A stretch of 64,000 nucleotides of DNA from Planctomycetota bacterium (GTDB lineage: Bacteria; Planctomycetota; Planctomycetia; JALXBF01). The notes below the pieces were generated by a model that ran no database searches, was not told where the DNA came from, and was given only the letters and a program-made list of their open reading frames with translations. The number at the start of each line of letters is the position of its first letter. Within the stretch, counting starts at the first letter, position 1. The stretch spans positions 1 through 64,000 of the forward strand of contig JALXBF010000027.1 of NCBI GenBank assembly GCA_026991575.1. The letters are read 5' to 3'. This document shows positions 47,866 to 57,010 of the stretch, piece after piece. The translations under genes were made by a program, and so were the position numbers.

Positions 47866-50178
47866 TTACCAGCAGGCCTCCGGCGCAAAGACGGTCACCT
47901 GTTCGATGAAGTCCACAACGGTAGCCAGGATCTCGTTGATCCTCTCCTCCTGTACTCCGTCCAATAGCACCTTTTCGTCCCTTAGGAGCTTGTCCACCAC
48001 CCGGAAGAGGTCTATTACCTCGCGCACGGACGCATGGACGTCGTGCGAGCCCACGCACTTGATCAGCCACTCGCGGACCTCTGTCAGCCAAGCGTGCAGG
48101 TCCCAGGCCTTCTCCGCCAGGTAGAAGCGCGCCAACAGGTCCGCGGCCTTCCGATGCACCGTCTCCTCGCGGCGACGCGAGCTGGGTTCGGTCGGAGCGG
48201 CGAAGTGCTGGCATACTCCGTCCGCTACGAACGACAACGTCGCCACACCGACACGGGCGCAATACAGCACTGCGGCGTCTCGCTGCGCAGGCTCTGGCAT
48301 TCGCCAGCCAAAAGGTACGGGCACAGGCTGGACGACGCGCCGGATTCCGTTGTCCGTCTCCATCTTCGTGTCGCGATCCACGGCAACCCAGGCGGTGAAA
48401 CGCGACAGGACGTTGTATCGCAGCGATAGTTCGGTGATCCGCTTCTCCAACCTCGGCTCACCATTCAAGCGATAGCACCGGTCCAGTTCTTCGATCATGG
48501 CACGTGCCCATGCGGCTGGGATCGCGTTGCCCTGGACAACGGTTGGCGTCAGGGGGATGCTCTGGGACTTGTCGTTATGGTGCAGGAGCAGCTCGAACGA
48601 AGCGTTCTGCACGTTGCCCCGGTACCTCCCCAAGACAAGCACTGGAAGACCGGGCGTAAGGGTATGAATGGACCGCGGCACCGTCTGGTTCAGCAGCAAT
48701 CGCACGCCCGTCGCACGGATGCTTGCCCCATTGGCTATTGAACCGGCAAGCCGCTGCACCGCCGTGGCCAGGGCAGCCTTGATGCGGGACGGAGCCTCAA
48801 CCACCTCGTACCAACCGTCGCAGCTGCGGGCAAGCTGGCGCATCAACGCCGTGTTCGGGGCCGTGTCAACGCCGAGCACGCACAGCCTGGCGTTTGCGGC
48901 TCTGGCCCTGCGTAGCACCATGTATTCCGAGCCGACCTGCGCGTCGGTAATGAGCAGGATCACCCGCTGCGCATCGGGCCGGGCCGAGCGCATCAAGCCT
49001 TGCGCTGCATGCAGCGCCGCTTCCAGCTCCGTACCCCCGGCGGCCCCTAGGGTTCGAACCCACTGGATGGCATAGTTCTGTAGGTTCGGGTGCAGGCTCA
49101 GCCAGGGGCAGGCGGGGTTGTAGAGCATTGGGTATGACGAGAAAGCCACCAGGGCAACGCGATCGGATGGGCGCAGTCTCGAGAGGACGCCGATGGTGAG
49201 CTGTTTGGCGGCGTCCAGTTTCCACCCGTCCATGCTGCCGGAGCAATCGACCAGAACAACCACGTCGCGCGGGGGAGTCTGGTCGGGACGCGGTGCGGGG
49301 GGATGGACCACGACCATGTACGTTCCCTCGTCCTTGTCAGGGTCGGGTGTCACCCACACGTGCTGGCGCAGCTCGTTGGCAGGGAGCTTGTATCGGATCA
49401 CGAGGTCCCTGTCCGGCACGGCGTCCGGGTTCGTAACCACGTCGAAGCCCGCGTCCGTATTCGTCACGACGCACGGAATCAAAGGGGTCGTATCCTGGAC
49501 GGGTGAAATGCCTCCCGTGTCGATGTGGACACGGAAACGGAACTGAAGTTGTCCCACCTGGCTGCCGACCAGGCGAGGTGGCGTGATGCGTGAGCCGTCC
49601 GGGACACGGTCCGTGTCGGGTCCGACACCGGCACCAACACAGCCGGGAAGGACATGTCCGCCGATGTAGCGTGGGGCAACAACCAGTGGGAACCGGAACA
49701 CGATCTCGTCCTGTTCGTTGACCTCCAGCGGCCAGAACAGCTCGAGCTCGACCTCGACCGATTCCATCGGCGGGACGTTGCCGACTCGAATGGTGAACAC
49801 GTTGGGCCGTTCTTCCTCGGTGACGGCCGCCAGGTGACCGGCTGCGACGGCTTCTTCATACCGGCGGCAAGCCGCTTCCCGCTCGTCGATCTTTCCTTCA
49901 GTGATCCGCTCGCCGCACTGGATACGGAACGACTGCACCGCGGCTTCGGGTGGCAGCGGGAAGATGTAGGTAGCTTCAAGGGGTTCCGTAAGCGGGTTGG
50001 AAAACACCTGCCGCACGACTGCCTGGGCCAGGATCCCGGACACCTGACTCTCGATCGACAGTTCGCGCAGGGGCAGGACGCCCCGGCCGGTAATCATGTG
50101 CATCAATGTGCTCATATCCCCTCCGTTCGCTGACACGGCCTGCACGTCGCCGGTTTCGGGGTATTGCGTCTTGCTCAT
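47866..50178 (-). CDS. VIT and von Willebrand A domain protein
   Basis: 770 residues from ATG 50178 with AGGAG about 10 bases upstream. An N-terminal VIT domain (about 35-165, 'ATYIFPLPPEAAVQSFRI') is followed by linker and a VWA domain with the MIDAS 'VDCSGSMDG' near 308 and 'LLITDAQVGSE' for the metal-coordinating Asp. No signal peptide is seen, so it should be cytoplasmic. A C-terminal helical part follows. The gene is preceded by a MerR regulator on the same strand 98 bases away and may share its operon. In other bacteria VIT/VWA proteins act in metal-dependent protein assembly; the exact role is unknown. Confidence 0.93.
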   Translation of the reverse strand: MSKTQYPETGDVQAVSANGGDMSTLMHMITGRGVLPLRELSIESQVSGILAQAVVRQVFSNPLTEPLEATYIFPLPPEAAVQSFRIQCGERITEGKIDEREAACRRYEEAVAAGHLAAVTEEERPNVFTIRVGNVPPMESVEVELELFWPLEVNEQDEIVFRFPLVVAPRYIGGHVLPGCVGAGVGPDTDRVPDGSRITPPRLVGSQVGQLQFRFRVHIDTGGISPVQDTTPLIPCVVTNTDAGFDVVTNPDAVPDRDLVIRYKLPANELRQHVWVTPDPDKDEGTYMVVVHPPAPRPDQTPPRDVVVLVDCSGSMDGWKLDAAKQLTIGVLSRLRPSDRVALVAFSSYPMLYNPACPWLSLHPNLQNYAIQWVRTLGAAGGTELEAALHAAQGLMRSARPDAQRVILLITDAQVGSEYMVLRRARAANARLCVLGVDTAPNTALMRQLARSCDGWYEVVEAPSRIKAALATAVQRLAGSIANGASIRATGVRLLLNQTVPRSIHTLTPGLPVLVLGRYRGNVQNASFELLLHHNDKSQSIPLTPTVVQGNAIPAAWARAMIEELDRCYRLNGEPRLEKRITELSLRYNVLSRFTAWVAVDRDTKMETDNGIRRVVQPVPVPFGWRMPEPAQRDAAVLYCARVGVATLSFVADGVCQHFAAPTEPSSRRREETVHRKAADLLARFYLAEKAWDLHAWLTEVREWLIKCVGSHDVHASVREVIDLFRVVDKLLRDEKVLLDGVQEERINEILATVVDFIEQVTVFAPEACW

Positions 50179-50251
50179 CTCGTGTCTCCTCGCTTGCCTC
50201 GCTTCTACTTCGCTTACGGCCGGCGGCCGCGAAACCTGACACGGAGCAGCG

Positions 50252-50280
50252 CACTGTTACATCAGCGTCATAACTGTCAC
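50252..50280. promoter_or_regulatory. Possible second MerR site before the VIT/VWA gene
   Basis: Two copies related to the operator half-site occur: CACTGTTAC at 50252-50260 and AACTGTCAC at 50272-50280, 20 bases apart in the same orientation (two helical turns). They lie at the end of the regulator gene, upstream of the VIT/VWA start. Confidence 0.3.
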
Positions 50281-50960
50281 GTGCCTCGGCCTTCGTCATC
50301 GCAGCCATGGCCCCAGTCTCCGGTCTGATCTCGTCGCAGATCAGCGGCAGGGCCAGCACGCCCGCAGATGCCGAGTTCTCGGAGCAGCGTGGCCAGCGGC
50401 TGAGCTGCCCGTGCGACGACGCGCACGATGCTTGGATTGAGCGGTCTTGGGGTACGCACCAGGAGCATCAGATCGGGGGCCACGTCGATGGCCTGCCAGA
50501 CCTGGGGGACTGGTGGGCGGCTCGGACGCGGAACGGCCGGTTCAGAGTCGCGTGGGACGCGCCACCATGCTGTCCTCCGGGCCGATTCGCCGACTGCTTC
50601 AAGCTTCAGCCGTGGTTCACGCCGGAGCAGCGCCTCCGGGTCCACGCCGGCCAGCTGAGCCAGTTCCGCGTCGGTGCGGCCGTAGAGCGTTTGCTGGATC
50701 TCCGCCAGGGAGAGGCCTTCGTCCTGGAGTCGCCTGATGGCAAGGAGTTGGAGCAGGTGCCGCAGGCCGTAGTAGCCGGTGCGGCGCCGCAGCACGGGCC
50801 GATCCAGCAGGCCCAGCGTCGTGTAGAACCGCGCGGTTCGCAGCGTGAACCGCGACCGCCTGCTGCCTTTGGCGTCGGCTCGTTCGCCGACAAGTTCCCG
50901 CGCCAATCGAACCAACTCCGTCAAGGTCAGCCCGGTCGGTTTCTGATTTGCCCCGTTCAT
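50277..50960 (-). CDS. MerR-family transcriptional regulator
   Basis: 227 residues from ATG 50960 with GGAGG 8 bases upstream. The winged HTH is seen at about 35-90: 'FTLRTARFYTTLGLLD', then 'GLRHLLQLLAIRRLQDEGLS' and 'LAEIQQTL', typical of MerR. The C-terminal part is Arg/Pro-rich with no effector-binding Cys cluster, so it is unlikely to sense metal through thiolates. It precedes the VIT/VWA gene, and a promoter with a palindromic operator lies upstream (51004-51031). It probably controls its own expression and that of the VIT/VWA gene. Confidence 0.88.
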   Translation of the reverse strand: MNGANQKPTGLTLTELVRLARELVGERADAKGSRRSRFTLRTARFYTTLGLLDRPVLRRRTGYYGLRHLLQLLAIRRLQDEGLSLAEIQQTLYGRTDAELAQLAGVDPEALLRREPRLKLEAVGESARRTAWWRVPRDSEPAVPRPSRPPVPQVWQAIDVAPDLMLLVRTPRPLNPSIVRVVARAAQPLATLLRELGICGRAGPAADLRRDQTGDWGHGCDDEGRGT

Positions 50961-51003
50961 GTTCAGCCTCCAGCGGGAGGGTGATGGAGCGTGACGACAA
51001 CAG

Positions 51004-51031
51004 ATTTTATTCACTGTCACGACAGTGTCAA
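51004..51031 (-). promoter_or_regulatory. Sigma70-type promoter with palindromic operator for merR-VIT/VWA
   Basis: On the minus strand TTGACA (51031-51026) and TAAAAT (51009-51004) are separated by 16 bases. The perfect palindrome CACTGT-CGTG-ACAGTG (51012-51027) fills the spacer. MerR-type proteins bind dyads between -35 and -10, usually with a 19-bp spacer; the short spacer here is unusual. The start of merR is 44 bases on. Confidence 0.65.
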
Positions 51032-51850
51032 GATGCGCCCGGTCTCGGCCATTGACACCGTCGATGGCTCGCACGTGCGGCGGCGGTTGGCGATGCATTG
51101 CTCGGCGGTGGACTCACCGCAGACACACAGAGGGCACAGAGAACTCAGAATGTCGGCGAGCGAAAAGGAAGCGAGGCGATGCTGCGGCGTGGCCGCGTTG
51201 GGCGTCGCCACCTGGCACCGACGAACGCAGACGCACCGGTAGGAGTTGGCAGTTGTTGGCAATGGCCTTCCCCGCGCACCGACTGTTAGCCCAGCACCGA
51301 AAAAAGAACGCAATTCGCCATCCGCATCCACTCAGTCCGTCCGGTCGGCAAGGCCGTTTTCGTGTAATAACGCCACGCGTTGTTGAGTGATCGTTTCATA
51401 GCGGAGGCGACTACCGATGAAGCGCGGCCCGACGGGGCGGTACGAGGTGACGTCGATTGGTGGCGAGACTATCCGAGCACTCGTGCTGGACGCTCTTCCC
51501 CCCAAGCCACCGTTGGAGATAACTCCGGCACGTCGCAAATTGCTCGAAGGGGCCACAGTAGCCATTGGGCGGCCGATGCTGACCCTCCCTCGCGATCGCC
51601 TCGATCGGGTCCAATTCCGTTCGGCAGGTCTTCCAGACCCGGCCGCGCCGGCCACGGTGCACGAGGCCAGTCGGAGACGATCAGAGGCCGTAGCGTGTTC
51701 GGACGCTTCCGATCCAAGAGCTGGAACGCGCCCGCGTGAGCTTGTCGGGCTGGCAATCCGTCCCGAACGTGGTTATCCTCAGAGCACGGGCTCGTGTGTT
51801 GGAGTGAGTTGAGGATGTGGCACGGACCTCTTGCCGAAAGGAGGCAACGC
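51032..51850. other. Intergenic, no gene seen
   Basis: About 800 bases between two divergent genes; no open frame with family signal. Confidence 0.45.
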
Positions 51851-53056
51851 ATGAGCCAGCCGAAGGTGATTGACCATGACGTGCCGCGAGACCAGCTGTG
51901 TCATCGCTGCAGAAGGTTGCGGGAGTGGGAGAGGCTCGACGAGGAAGCACGGAAACTGCTGCAAGAGGGCCAGTACGAGCGGGCTGCAGCAATAGCTCAG
52001 AAAGCTCTGCAGGCCGCTGAGCAGGAACTGGGGGTGGACCATCCAGATCTGGCACTGATCCTGGCGAACCTGGCCGCCGCCTACCGGGACCAGGGGGACT
52101 ACACGAAGGCCGAGCTGCTGTACCAGCGGGCACTGGGAATCCTCGAAGCAGCCGACGTTGGTCTTCACCCGGATAGGGTTACTGTCCTGAACAACCTGGC
52201 CGTCCTCTACAAGAAGCAGGGCGAACGCGGCAGAGCCATGTCGCTCGTCCAGCGTGCGTTGGCCATTGCTACCAGAACCCATGATCGTCATGATCCGGAG
52301 GTGGCAGGCGTGCTGTCGAATCTGGCCACCCTGTATGCGCAGGAGGGCAGCTACGCCGACGCTGAGCAGGTCATGAAGCGCGTGTTAACCACTTGTCAGA
52401 AAGCATTCGGTTCGGAGAACATTAATGTGGCGAACAGCTTGACCTATTTGGGCCATTTCTGTCGCGAGCAGGGCAAGCATGCCAGAGCAGAGCGGTTTTT
52501 TCAGCGTGCGCTGTCGATCCTGGAAAAGATTCATGGCCCCGAACACCAGGCGGTGGCCACCACTCTGCATAATCTGGCCTTCTGCTGCTGTGCCCAGGGC
52601 AAGTACGCCAAAGCGGAGCGGCTCTATCGCCGCGCGTTAAGCATCCTGGAAAGCCGTCTTGGTCCCGAACATCCCGATCTACTGCCGACGCTGAACAATC
52701 TGGGCGGCCTCTGCCACGAACTGGGCAAGTTCACGGAGGCCGCGCGGCTTTGTCGGCGTGTGCTCGCAATCTGCGAAAAGACGTTTGGCCCAGAACACCC
52801 GGACGTGGCCATGAGCCTGCACAACCTGGGCGCGGTCTACCACGAGCTGGGCCAGTACGCGAAGGCTGAGCACTACTACACGCGGGCGCTGGCCCTTCGA
52901 GAAACATTGTTTGGCCCCGATCATCCTGCCCTGCTCACGACGCTTGAGCACCTGGCAGTATGCTATCGCGACACTAACCGGTTTCAGCAAGCAGAAGCGC
53001 TCGAGGCACGAGTAGCAAGAATTCGCGCAACCAGGCCGACCACTACGGCCCCATAG
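51851..53056 (+). CDS. TPR repeat protein (kinesin light chain type)
   Basis: 401 residues from ATG 51851 with AGGAGG 6 bases upstream. No signal peptide, so cytoplasmic. Eight or so 42-residue TPRs fill residues 30-390, each with 'GPEHPDxxxxLxNLxxxxxExGxxxxAExLxxRAL'. A basic N-terminus with 'CHRCRRL' could be a partial zinc site, but only two Cys are seen. The repeats resemble those of the TPR-CHAT proteins, but no CHAT domain follows. It may be an adaptor; no partner gene adjoins. Confidence 0.88.
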   Translation: MSQPKVIDHDVPRDQLCHRCRRLREWERLDEEARKLLQEGQYERAAAIAQKALQAAEQELGVDHPDLALILANLAAAYRDQGDYTKAELLYQRALGILEAADVGLHPDRVTVLNNLAVLYKKQGERGRAMSLVQRALAIATRTHDRHDPEVAGVLSNLATLYAQEGSYADAEQVMKRVLTTCQKAFGSENINVANSLTYLGHFCREQGKHARAERFFQRALSILEKIHGPEHQAVATTLHNLAFCCCAQGKYAKAERLYRRALSILESRLGPEHPDLLPTLNNLGGLCHELGKFTEAARLCRRVLAICEKTFGPEHPDVAMSLHNLGAVYHELGQYAKAEHYYTRALALRETLFGPDHPALLTTLEHLAVCYRDTNRFQQAEALEARVARIRATRPTTTAP

Positions 53057-53836
53057 CATCGCGCCCGCAGCACGCTCGACCAGGCGTCGCACCGCCGTGC
53101 TGACCGCCTTGCTGCTTGGAGTGCCGAAACGAGCGGATGCCCTGCGTTGGCGCGGGCGTTGAGTCGCCCCCCTTGCTCGCGCGACGACAACCTCGGCTCA
53201 GAACGCAACAGGACGGATATGGATCCAGTTGCACGGCTGTCGAGCCGGCTAGCGCTGCCCTCGCCCAGCATCGCCCGAAACACCCGCCTTCCTCTTCGCG
53301 CGCGTTCGCGTCTGGGCGTAGGCGTAGCAGGGGAGTCGTGATCAGGGAACGAACGTGTGCGCGGTGATTCCGCGTTTGGGCCTGCTTGAGTTTGAAAGGA
53401 CGGCTGCGGCCGGCGATGCGGCGGGTTGTGACGCAAATGTGGCGGCGGTGATTGGGACCAGGGACGGAGACAACGTGCTGCGGTCGAGCTAGGTTGCTCC
53501 GCCGAGACAGGAAACGGCCGAGGACCACTCCGACACGGTGGCCGGCACGGCAGCCGGTCGAGACGCAAGTGGTTCTGGTGTGGGAGGTGGCGCCGCTGTC
53601 GCTACTGGCGCCCACGACGCACGACTGTCTGTCGGATCCGACAGAGAATCGGGCGCTGTCCGGATGATGGAACATTCCAGCCATCGCTTGGGTGACGCGG
53701 GAGTGCGTACAGTCAAGCACTGGGCGGCGAAGATGGCCCCGCCAGCTTGCTTCGATGGGCGGGAGGGGGGTTTCATGTCCCCCTCCCGCAAGGTTCATGG
53801 GCAGCGCCGGCGTATCGCAAGAAGTTTGTTCGTTGC
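53057..53836. other. Intergenic, no gene seen; palindrome at 53759-53789
   Basis: Nothing coding is supported. An 11-bp perfect hairpin (GCGGGAGGGGG / CCCCCTCCCGC) at 53759-53789 belongs to the same type as 54012-54042. Confidence 0.45.
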
Positions 53837-53870
53837 CGAGCCGCGGGCGGGTCAATCCGCCCGCGGCTCG
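53837..53870. repeat. Perfect 14-bp palindrome
   Basis: CGAGCCGCGGGCGG and CCGCCCGCGGCTCG are separated by GTCAAT. Variants with GGGCCGCGGGCGGGATCGA loops occur at the ends of both group II intron fragments. Confidence 0.6.
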
Positions 53871-53915
53871 CGTGGTAGCGTTTCTTTGGTCGCGTCGCGT
53901 GCGCAAGTTGGCCTC

Positions 53916-53957
53916 GCCGACGCCGCGGATGGAGTCCGCGGCGTCGGCGGAGATTTT
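53916..53957 (+). terminator. Terminator-like hairpin, copy of 27222-27260
   Basis: A 14-bp stem (GCCGACGCCGCGGA / TCCGCGGCGTCGGC) with loop TGGAG... is followed by GGAGATTTTT. It is nearly the same as the hairpin at 27222, including the tail CAAATGG. Confidence 0.5.
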
Positions 53958-54011
53958 TCAAATGGCGGGGTGACAAAAAATCTGGTATTGCCCGCGCTAC
54001 CCATCAACTGA

Positions 54012-54042
54012 GCGGGAGGGGGGCGTAGAGCCCCCCTCCCGC
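54012..54042. repeat. Palindromic repeat (GCGGGAGG hairpin), second copy
   Basis: GCGGGAGGGGGGC and GCCCCCCTCCCGC pair perfectly. It is followed, as at 27346, by GAGTTCACGG. Confidence 0.6.
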
Positions 54043-54054
54043 GAGTTCACGGTC

Positions 54055-54235
54055 GCTGGCGAGTTCAACGCTCCTCCGACGCAGGCGAAACCAACTCCTA
54101 ACGCAGCCGAAACCGACCCGCCTACGTCTGGGCGAGACCAGCGCCCAGACGTAGGCAAAGCGAACCCGCGCGGCGCGTTCGCGTCAGAGCAGCGGTTGAA
54201 CAACGCAACCCGTACTGCGGAAGTCGAGTTCGGAC
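54055..54235. repeat. Short intergenic repeat family, copy 3 of 3
   Basis: Contains GTAGGCAAAGCGAACCCGCG and CAGCGGTTGAACAACGCAAC; see the copies at 2755 and 27395. It lies between the hairpins and copy B of the nuclease-zipper gene. Confidence 0.55.
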
Positions 54236-54437
54236 CAGGCTGGGTGGTGATGGGGACATCGGAACACAGAAACATAGGTAACTACGCCCATCGCCTCCGA
54301 CCGGGGACATCGACTTACACCGCATACGTGGCGACGCCGACTCCGCTTGCAGGGCCGCCCAGGAAGAGGGTGCCACAGCAGTAGCAGCAGGCCTGGACGG
54401 CCGTGAGCACGGAGCCGTGCAGGACAGGGTCTGAGGA

Positions 54438-55748
54438 TCAGTCCCCCGTCAACCAGCCCCAGGCTCGTTTGAGCCAGCTTCGGCGCTTGGGGGGCCGTCG
54501 AGGGGGTAGGCTCGGGCCGCTCCACCAGCGGCGTACCTTGCTGGGCAGTTCGGTCACCGCTTCGCCAAGCCGGCTGCCGATTTCGGAACCGCCGATTGCT
54601 CCGGCGACGCCGCCCACCACTCCTCCAACCACCGTACCCACCGGACCGGCCGCGCTGCCAATGGCCGCGCCGGCAGACGCTCCGGCCCACGCGCCCGCCG
54701 CTCCGCCGGCGGCGCCTCCGGCGGTACGTGCCCCGAGTCTCACGTGGGCTCGCACCCGCTCGCTAGGCGAAATCGCCCGGCGTCGGTACTGCTGCTCGAT
54801 CTGGTAGGCTTCCACTCCGTAGACGGCCACCTCAGCCGCCGCCGCGGCAACTCCCAGCGCCTTACCGGCTCCGCGGGCGACCTCCGTGACGCGTCCCGCT
54901 CGCCGTAGCCCCTTCACCGCCTCCAGCACCTCCTCGCCAGCCACAATCCCTTCCGTCGACCGCGAGCCGCCCCGAACACCTCGATTTACCGCCGCAGCCG
55001 CACCCCGGGCCACGTCACGTGCGTCCTCAGCCGCATCAGCCGCCCGGTCCAAGTACCTCTGGAACTGCCAACCTCCTCTGCCTGTCTGGGAAGCACGCTT
55101 CAGACTGCCGGTCACCTCGCGCCGCATCTGCCGGTAGGGCCGTCCATATGTGCCTCTGGGCAGTGGCAGCTTGTCCTCACGCTGCAGCGTATCGAGAACC
55201 TGTTGCGCAAGTCGCCGCTGGTGCCGCGTAGCCCCCACCTGCCGTAGGACCTTGCGAGCACCACCTGCTCGGGACGTATGGACCACCTCGACCCGAAGTC
55301 TGCCTTGCTCGGCGTACTCTAGCACGAGTTGGGCGGCTTTCCGCTCACGTGCAGTGGCCCTCGGGCTATACAGGATACGCCTCGCGCTGTCGATCGCGTG
55401 CTCGATGGTCTCCTGACCGGGCCTCAGCCGGCCGGCTCCCCCCTTCGCTTCGATGCATACGATCTCTCGCGCTTGCTCGTCGAACCAGACCTGGTCCCAG
55501 CCGTGACGGTACTGCTTTTCAGTGTGCTTCAGCAGTGGCTTGTAGCCTTGCTCGCGGCAGTAGATCTCTGCTCCCTCTTCACCGACCAGTTCCATCTCCT
55601 GAGTCGCGACCTGGTGCACGGCAGCTCCCGCCGCTGTCGCCACCGTCGCGCCGTTCAGAGCAGCCTCACACGTCATGGAACCAGGAACGAGCGCCACAAC
55701 GCCTGCCGCCAACCAGCAGACCAGCTTGAATAGCTTGATTGAGGTCAT
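54438..55748 (-). CDS. Secreted nuclease-like (PD-(D/E)XK-type)/glycine-zipper protein, copy B
   Basis: 436 residues from ATG 55748 (GGAGGTGCG just upstream). It has the same layout as copy A: signal peptide 1-29, Glu57/Glu58, Asp85-90 in 'GWDQVWFD', Glu100-x-Lys102 in 'CIEAKGG' and Gln112. Then comes a longer linker with an extra Ala/Arg-rich region (about 235-270), the glycine zipper (about 340-395) and a basic tail. All putative catalytic residues are kept, while the linker and tail have diverged, which suggests selection on the first domain. It follows a small secreted partner gene (55932-56294). Activity is inferred. Confidence 0.8.
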   Translation of the reverse strand: MTSIKLFKLVCWLAAGVVALVPGSMTCEAALNGATVATAAGAAVHQVATQEMELVGEEGAEIYCREQGYKPLLKHTEKQYRHGWDQVWFDEQAREIVCIEAKGGAGRLRPGQETIEHAIDSARRILYSPRATARERKAAQLVLEYAEQGRLRVEVVHTSRAGGARKVLRQVGATRHQRRLAQQVLDTLQREDKLPLPRGTYGRPYRQMRREVTGSLKRASQTGRGGWQFQRYLDRAADAAEDARDVARGAAAAVNRGVRGGSRSTEGIVAGEEVLEAVKGLRRAGRVTEVARGAGKALGVAAAAAEVAVYGVEAYQIEQQYRRRAISPSERVRAHVRLGARTAGGAAGGAAGAWAGASAGAAIGSAAGPVGTVVGGVVGGVAGAIGGSEIGSRLGEAVTELPSKVRRWWSGPSLPPRRPPKRRSWLKRAWGWLTGD

Positions 55749-55931
55749 CGCACCTCCACGCTTACACTTACCAGCATTCCCCTCGACTCCGAAAAAAGAT
55801 CGCTCGGAGTCACCAGCGGCCTCGCCGTGCCCCGTTAGTCCGGACACCGGCGACTGACGCTTGAACGCGTTCGTTTTCATCGACGTCGGTATAACCTCCC
55901 TTTGGTGCAGTTGCCCAACCACGGCCGTCTA

Positions 55932-56294
55932 CTACCGGCCGAAGAACCACTTTTTCGCTGAACGGTACGCCTTATGCACTGCGCGCCAGCCCGGCGGCAC
56001 CAATGATTCCCGCACCGCCTTCCGGTGCTCTTGCCGCCGCTGGGCCGGTGTCATCTTGCCACGCCAGTACTTCCACTCAATGGAAAGCAGTCGCCAGACG
56101 TAACGGCTCGCGACAGGGCCCGGCACACAGCCAGCCGGACGGTAGGACGCCCGCGCGGCGGTGCCCACCACCTTGGACGTTCGCCCATGGCTAGCGGATG
56201 CCTGAGCTGCCACGGGCTGAGCGAACCATGTAACGCTGAGCGCCAGCCCCACGAGGCCAGGCAGAGCCACGTTCGTTAGCAGTCTGCTACTCAT
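55932..56294 (-). CDS. Small secreted partner protein, copy B
   Basis: 120 residues from ATG 56294, the only start that gives a signal peptide (LLTNVALPGLVGLALSVTWF, cut near 'PVAAQA'); GGAGG lies about 13 bases upstream, a little far. The mature part matches copy A at 'YRPAGCVPGP', 'WRLLSIEWKYWRG', 'TPAQRRQEH', 'PPGWR' and 'KKWFFGR'. It lies 183 bases before the nuclease-zipper gene. Confidence 0.75.
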   Translation of the reverse strand: MSSRLLTNVALPGLVGLALSVTWFAQPVAAQASASHGRTSKVVGTAARASYRPAGCVPGPVASRYVWRLLSIEWKYWRGKMTPAQRRQEHRKAVRESLVPPGWRAVHKAYRSAKKWFFGR

Positions 56295-56838
56295 GAGAGG
56301 GCTACAACCTCCACCGCTCACACGCATGCCGTTGCACACCGTGTCAACTGATCTTCGGCCCATCGCTTCCTCCACTGGCGGACCCACGACTGTTTGGCTG
56401 TACGCCTTTCTCGCGTGCTTCACGCGGCTCCACAGCGACGCGAAAGCGTTTGACACACAGCCCCAGGGTCTGCGTTCCCGAGCTTCCGCTTTGTTTACGG
56501 CCCCACCGCTGCATTCCTGACAGCGGATTGCATCTGCCAACACCACAGCCGCTGTGCTCTTTTTGCGTATACGGACGGCCGCGGCAGAATCTGACAGCGG
56601 GCCACTGAACTCTCGCGTCGGATGCCCCCCAACACACGAACGGCCCGCCAATCGTGTCCCACTGGCATCTCGTCCAGCGGACGCAGGCCACGGCCCATCG
56701 AAGCTGGTGCGATACACGAGTTCCGCTCAGTCTCCTGGCCGACCGACGTCCGGCTGGGCGCGGCGGCCGCCGATCTAGTCCCTCTGCTTGCTACGGGCCC
56801 CTGTTGCCTCCCACAGGATGATGGCACCGACCACGAGT
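56295..56838. other. Intergenic, no gene seen
   Basis: About 540 bases upstream of the copy B pair. In-frame sequence continues upstream of the partner gene but lacks coding signal. Confidence 0.45.
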
Positions 56839-56960
56839 GCCGTTTCAAGCTGAGAAGTTTCCCCTTTTGGGGGGTTGTTGGATCGGGGCGAGTCTCGTTC
56901 GCGCGTTGTCGGGTGCGGGGTTTACCGCACGCAATCGGCCGTTCGCCGTTATGCCATGTC
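56839..56960 (-). repeat. Dispersed repeat copy 2 (possible orphan CRISPR leader plus one repeat)
   Basis: Inverted relative to 1-125. On the minus strand it ends with CCCCCCAAAAGGGGAAACTT followed by CTCAGCTTGAAACGGCA; the CCCC/GGGG pair could form the small hairpin of a CRISPR repeat. Again no second repeat follows. The region between the two copies spans almost the whole window. Confidence 0.6.
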
Positions 56961-57010
56961 ACGTGGCTCTTGATCGCCCCTCCGAGCTGTCCATGGGACC
57001 GATAGTACGA

